Shown piece by piece: positions 6,158 through 7,680 of a stretch of 7,680 nt of DNA. Numbering within the stretch: position 1 is the first letter of the stretch; each line of letters starts with the position of its first letter. The notes under the pieces are model-generated. The model made no database searches and had not been told where the DNA came from. It saw only the letters and a program-made list of their open reading frames with translations. Source of the DNA: Dysgonamonadaceae bacterium (GTDB lineage Bacteria; Bacteroidota; Bacteroidia; Bacteroidales; Azobacteroidaceae); contig JAIRSN010000232.1 of NCBI GenBank assembly GCA_031255425.1, positions 1 through 7,680 on the forward strand. The letters run 5' to 3'. Made by a program: the position numbers and the translations under genes.

Positions 6158-7354
6158 ATGAAAAAACTTGTTAGAAATATTCGTAACGTGTCAATCGTTC
6201 TTTTGAGTGTTATCGGATTGACAGTCATTGCTTTTTATGTATCCGGAAACGGGTATGTTCTCAAAGCCGTTCGGAAAACAATTCTGAAGGGGTACAACAC
6301 AACGCATATCGACGATTATCCGGACTTTGACAATCGCGTGATTGCTGCCGGCACGCCTCAATACTGGGAGCATCATCCGCAATACGGGCAGGTTCAGTTG
6401 ACCGATACGCTCCGCAAGGAACTGGAGGATTTTGAAACAGCCGGGTTTGCCATCATCAAGGACGGCTTGTTGTTTTACGAAGAATATTGGGACAATTATT
6501 CTCCCGAAAGCCTTACCAATTCCTTCTCGATGGCGAAATCGGTCACGACGATGCTTTTGGGAAAAGCCATCGAACAGGGGTATATCAAAGGGTTGAATCA
6601 GCCGGTTACGTATTTTCTTCCCGAATTCCGGAACGATTCGTTGGCGCGGATCTGTACCGTGGGCAATTTGTCGTCAATGACTTCCGGGTTCAACTGGGTG
6701 GAAGAATATTATTCTCCTTTCAGTCCCACTACGGAAGCCTATTTTGGGAATAATATTGAAAAACAAATGCTGAAGCGCCGTTTCGACCAGGCTCCGGGAG
6801 AGCATTTCAAATATTCTTCGGCAGACACCCAACTGCTGGCTATTATTCTGAAGCGTGCCACGGGGAAGAATCTCGCCCAGTACCTGTCGGAAGAATTTTG
6901 GCAACCGATGGGGATGGAACACGATGCGCTGTGGTCTGTCAGCGGCGGAATCGAAAAGTCGTTTTGCTGCATCCATTCCAATGTAAGGGATTTCGCCAAA
7001 TTGGGACAGTTATTGCTCCAAAAAGGGAACTGGAAAGGGCAACAACTGCTGGATTCTGCTTTTGTAGAGCGCATGATTACACCAAATTACGCGGCTTTTC
7101 AATTCGACGAACCTAAAAAATACGGGTATTCCATCTGGATCGACGAGTGGCACAAGCCCGCGTTCTACGGAATGATGGGACATCTGGGGCAACGTATCAT
7201 TGTCGTTCCCAGCAAAAACCTGGTAATCGTTCGATTGGGCAAAAGCAAAGATAACCAACATGTAAGCAGTGGCCACCTGGATGCGGACACCTATTATTTT
7301 GTGGATGAAGCGGTGGAAATGACAAAAAGCGGTGCAGACTCTGATCTGTTTTAA
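6158..7354 (+). CDS. Membrane-anchored serine hydrolase, beta-lactamase class C fold
   Basis: This 398-residue protein has an uncleaved signal-anchor (~10-28, VSIVLLSVIGLTVIAFYV after a basic start), so the catalytic domain should face the periplasm. The domain (~85-390) is of the class C beta-lactamase / PBP4* / 6-aminohexanoate-dimer-hydrolase group. S124-M-A-K127 is the SxxK nucleophile motif, Y219-S-S221 is in the place of YxN, and G-H342-L-G344 is in the place of KTG. The YSS-DTQLL stretch and the HLG box are typical of the esterase/amidase members of this fold rather than true beta-lactamases, so antibiotic resistance should not be assumed and the substrate is unknown. The start at 6158 is chosen because the frame is open far upstream through the ATPase gene, but only this ATG precedes a signal-anchor. 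It begins 59 bp after the ATPase; the gap holds only a poor box (TATTTTTA, 6127-6134), so it is probably the third gene of the operon. Confidence 0.88.
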   Translation: MKKLVRNIRNVSIVLLSVIGLTVIAFYVSGNGYVLKAVRKTILKGYNTTHIDDYPDFDNRVIAAGTPQYWEHHPQYGQVQLTDTLRKELEDFETAGFAIIKDGLLFYEEYWDNYSPESLTNSFSMAKSVTTMLLGKAIEQGYIKGLNQPVTYFLPEFRNDSLARICTVGNLSSMTSGFNWVEEYYSPFSPTTEAYFGNNIEKQMLKRRFDQAPGEHFKYSSADTQLLAIILKRATGKNLAQYLSEEFWQPMGMEHDALWSVSGGIEKSFCCIHSNVRDFAKLGQLLLQKGNWKGQQLLDSAFVERMITPNYAAFQFDEPKKYGYSIWIDEWHKPAFYGMMGHLGQRIIVVPSKNLVIVRLGKSKDNQHVSSGHLDADTYYFVDEAVEMTKSGADSDLF

Positions 7355-7416
7355 GTAATATTATACCTGCGTTGCGGCTTTCCATGCACCGTGGAATCCC
7401 ATGCATCACAAACAGT

Positions 7417-7460
7417 AAAAGAGGTTGCGGAGGTGGAGGCGCAGCCTCTTTTGTTTTTTT
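7417..7460 (+). terminator. Strong intrinsic terminator closing the operon
   Basis: AAAAGAGGTTGCG (7417-7429) pairs with CGCAGCCTCTTTT (7440-7452): a 13-bp stem with a single T-G wobble and a 10-nt purine loop. A G and then seven T (7454-7460) follow. On the minus strand no extra U-tract follows the stem, so it works rightward only. It lies 62 bp after the stop of the serine hydrolase gene. Confidence 0.88.
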
Positions 7461-7470
7461 CTTTCCGGGT

Positions 7471-7680
7471 TACTTGGAAAATGTAAAAACTTCTCCGGGA
7501 CGTTTTCCAATATACTTGGAAAGTGTAAAAACTTCTCCGGGACGTTTTCCAATATACTTGGAAAGCGTAAAAACTTCTCCGGGACGTTTTCCAATATACT
7601 TGGAAAGTGTAAAAACTTCTCCGGGACGTTTTCCAATATACTTGGAAAGTGTAAAAACTTCTCCGGGACGTTTTCCAATA
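7471..7680. repeat. 42-bp tandem repeat array, five full copies, open at window edge
   Basis: Five head-to-tail units begin at 7471, 7513, 7555, 7597 and 7639, with no spacers. Each reads TACTTGGAAA..., then TTCTCCGGGA, then CGTTTTCCAATA. Copies 2, 4 and 5 are identical; copy 1 has A for G at unit position 11 and copy 3 has C for T at position 12. Arms TTGGAAAG (unit 4-11) and TTTTCCAA (33-40) are complementary, with one G-U, both inside a unit (loop 21 nt) and across the unit boundary (loop TATAC). The last complete unit ends exactly at base 7680, so more copies may follow. It is not CRISPR, because nothing varies between the repeats. Confidence 0.95.

Larger units (their letters stand above)
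7355..7680. other. Non-coding tail: terminator followed by tandem array
   Basis: No gene is supported here. The stretch begins with a minor TTCCA/TGGAA hairpin (7380-7384/7392-7396) and a 7-bp direct repeat CCATGCA (7382-7388, 7399-7405). The operon terminator and five 42-bp tandem repeats follow. Several frames are open through the array on both strands, but only because 42 is divisible by three and the unit lacks stops in those frames. Confidence 0.6.

Noticed and set aside
6113..6190. Repeated CGTAACGTG (6113-6121 and 6182-6190) flanking the start of the serine hydrolase gene.
   Set aside because: The second copy is coding and no other similarity surrounds the two. Nine bases can recur by chance.
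7406..7680. Minus-strand protein made of 14-residue repeats (ENVPEKFLHFPSI-like), and a plus-strand frame from 7384 with YLESVKTSPGRFPI-like repeats.
   Set aside because: Five of six frames are open through the array because the unit length is a multiple of three. Both frames cross the terminator, and neither has a credible start. The single differences between copies do not favour one frame clearly.
7471..7680. CRISPR array.
   Set aside because: The whole 42-bp period is repeated with no variable spacers, and no cas gene is nearby.

Overview
The window looks like a chromosomal segment of a Bacteroidales (phylum Bacteroidota) bacterium. The reasons are the TAnnTTTG-type promoter boxes, the lack of clear Shine-Dalgarno sequences, AT-rich intergenic DNA around coding DNA of mixed GC content, and protein types common in that order (a secreted endonuclease/exonuclease/phosphatase protein and a membrane-spanning TPR protein with an AraC-type DNA-binding tail). 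I do not assign a genus.

Layout. Positions 1-373 hold no convincing gene. They carry a degenerate ~55-bp repeat in two copies 123 bp apart, several hairpins and a 14-bp perfect palindrome. A secreted EEP-superfamily hydrolase follows (374-1414, +) and ends at a hairpin (1431-1460) whose U-tract is better on the minus strand. Positions 1415-1673 form a compact divergent control region. On the minus strand there is a textbook Bacteroidota promoter (TTTG-N20-TAATTTTG) that would drive a short transcript of about 130 nt into that hairpin, a candidate small RNA. On the plus strand there is a perfect TATTTTTG box just before the next gene. Between and across the two promoters lie three TGACA direct repeats spaced exactly 21 bp apart.

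Three plus-strand genes then look like one operon: a 577-residue periplasmic-TPR / single-TM / AraC-type HTH regulator (1674-3407), a complete 894-residue P-type Ca2+-ATPase starting 6 bp later (3414-6098), and, after 59 bp, a 398-residue membrane-anchored class C beta-lactamase-fold serine hydrolase (6158-7354). A strong intrinsic terminator (7417-7460) closes the unit. From 7471 to the window edge there are five head-to-tail copies of a 42-bp unit that repeatedly forms an inverted repeat. The array is uninterrupted and probably continues past the window.

Working model (inference): the regulator senses something through its periplasmic TPR domain and acts from the membrane on its own promoter through the 21-bp-spaced sites, so controlling the calcium pump and the hydrolase. 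The ATPase is the only gene whose biochemical role can be stated with confidence. The substrates of both hydrolases and the roles of the candidate sRNA and the 42-bp array are unknown.
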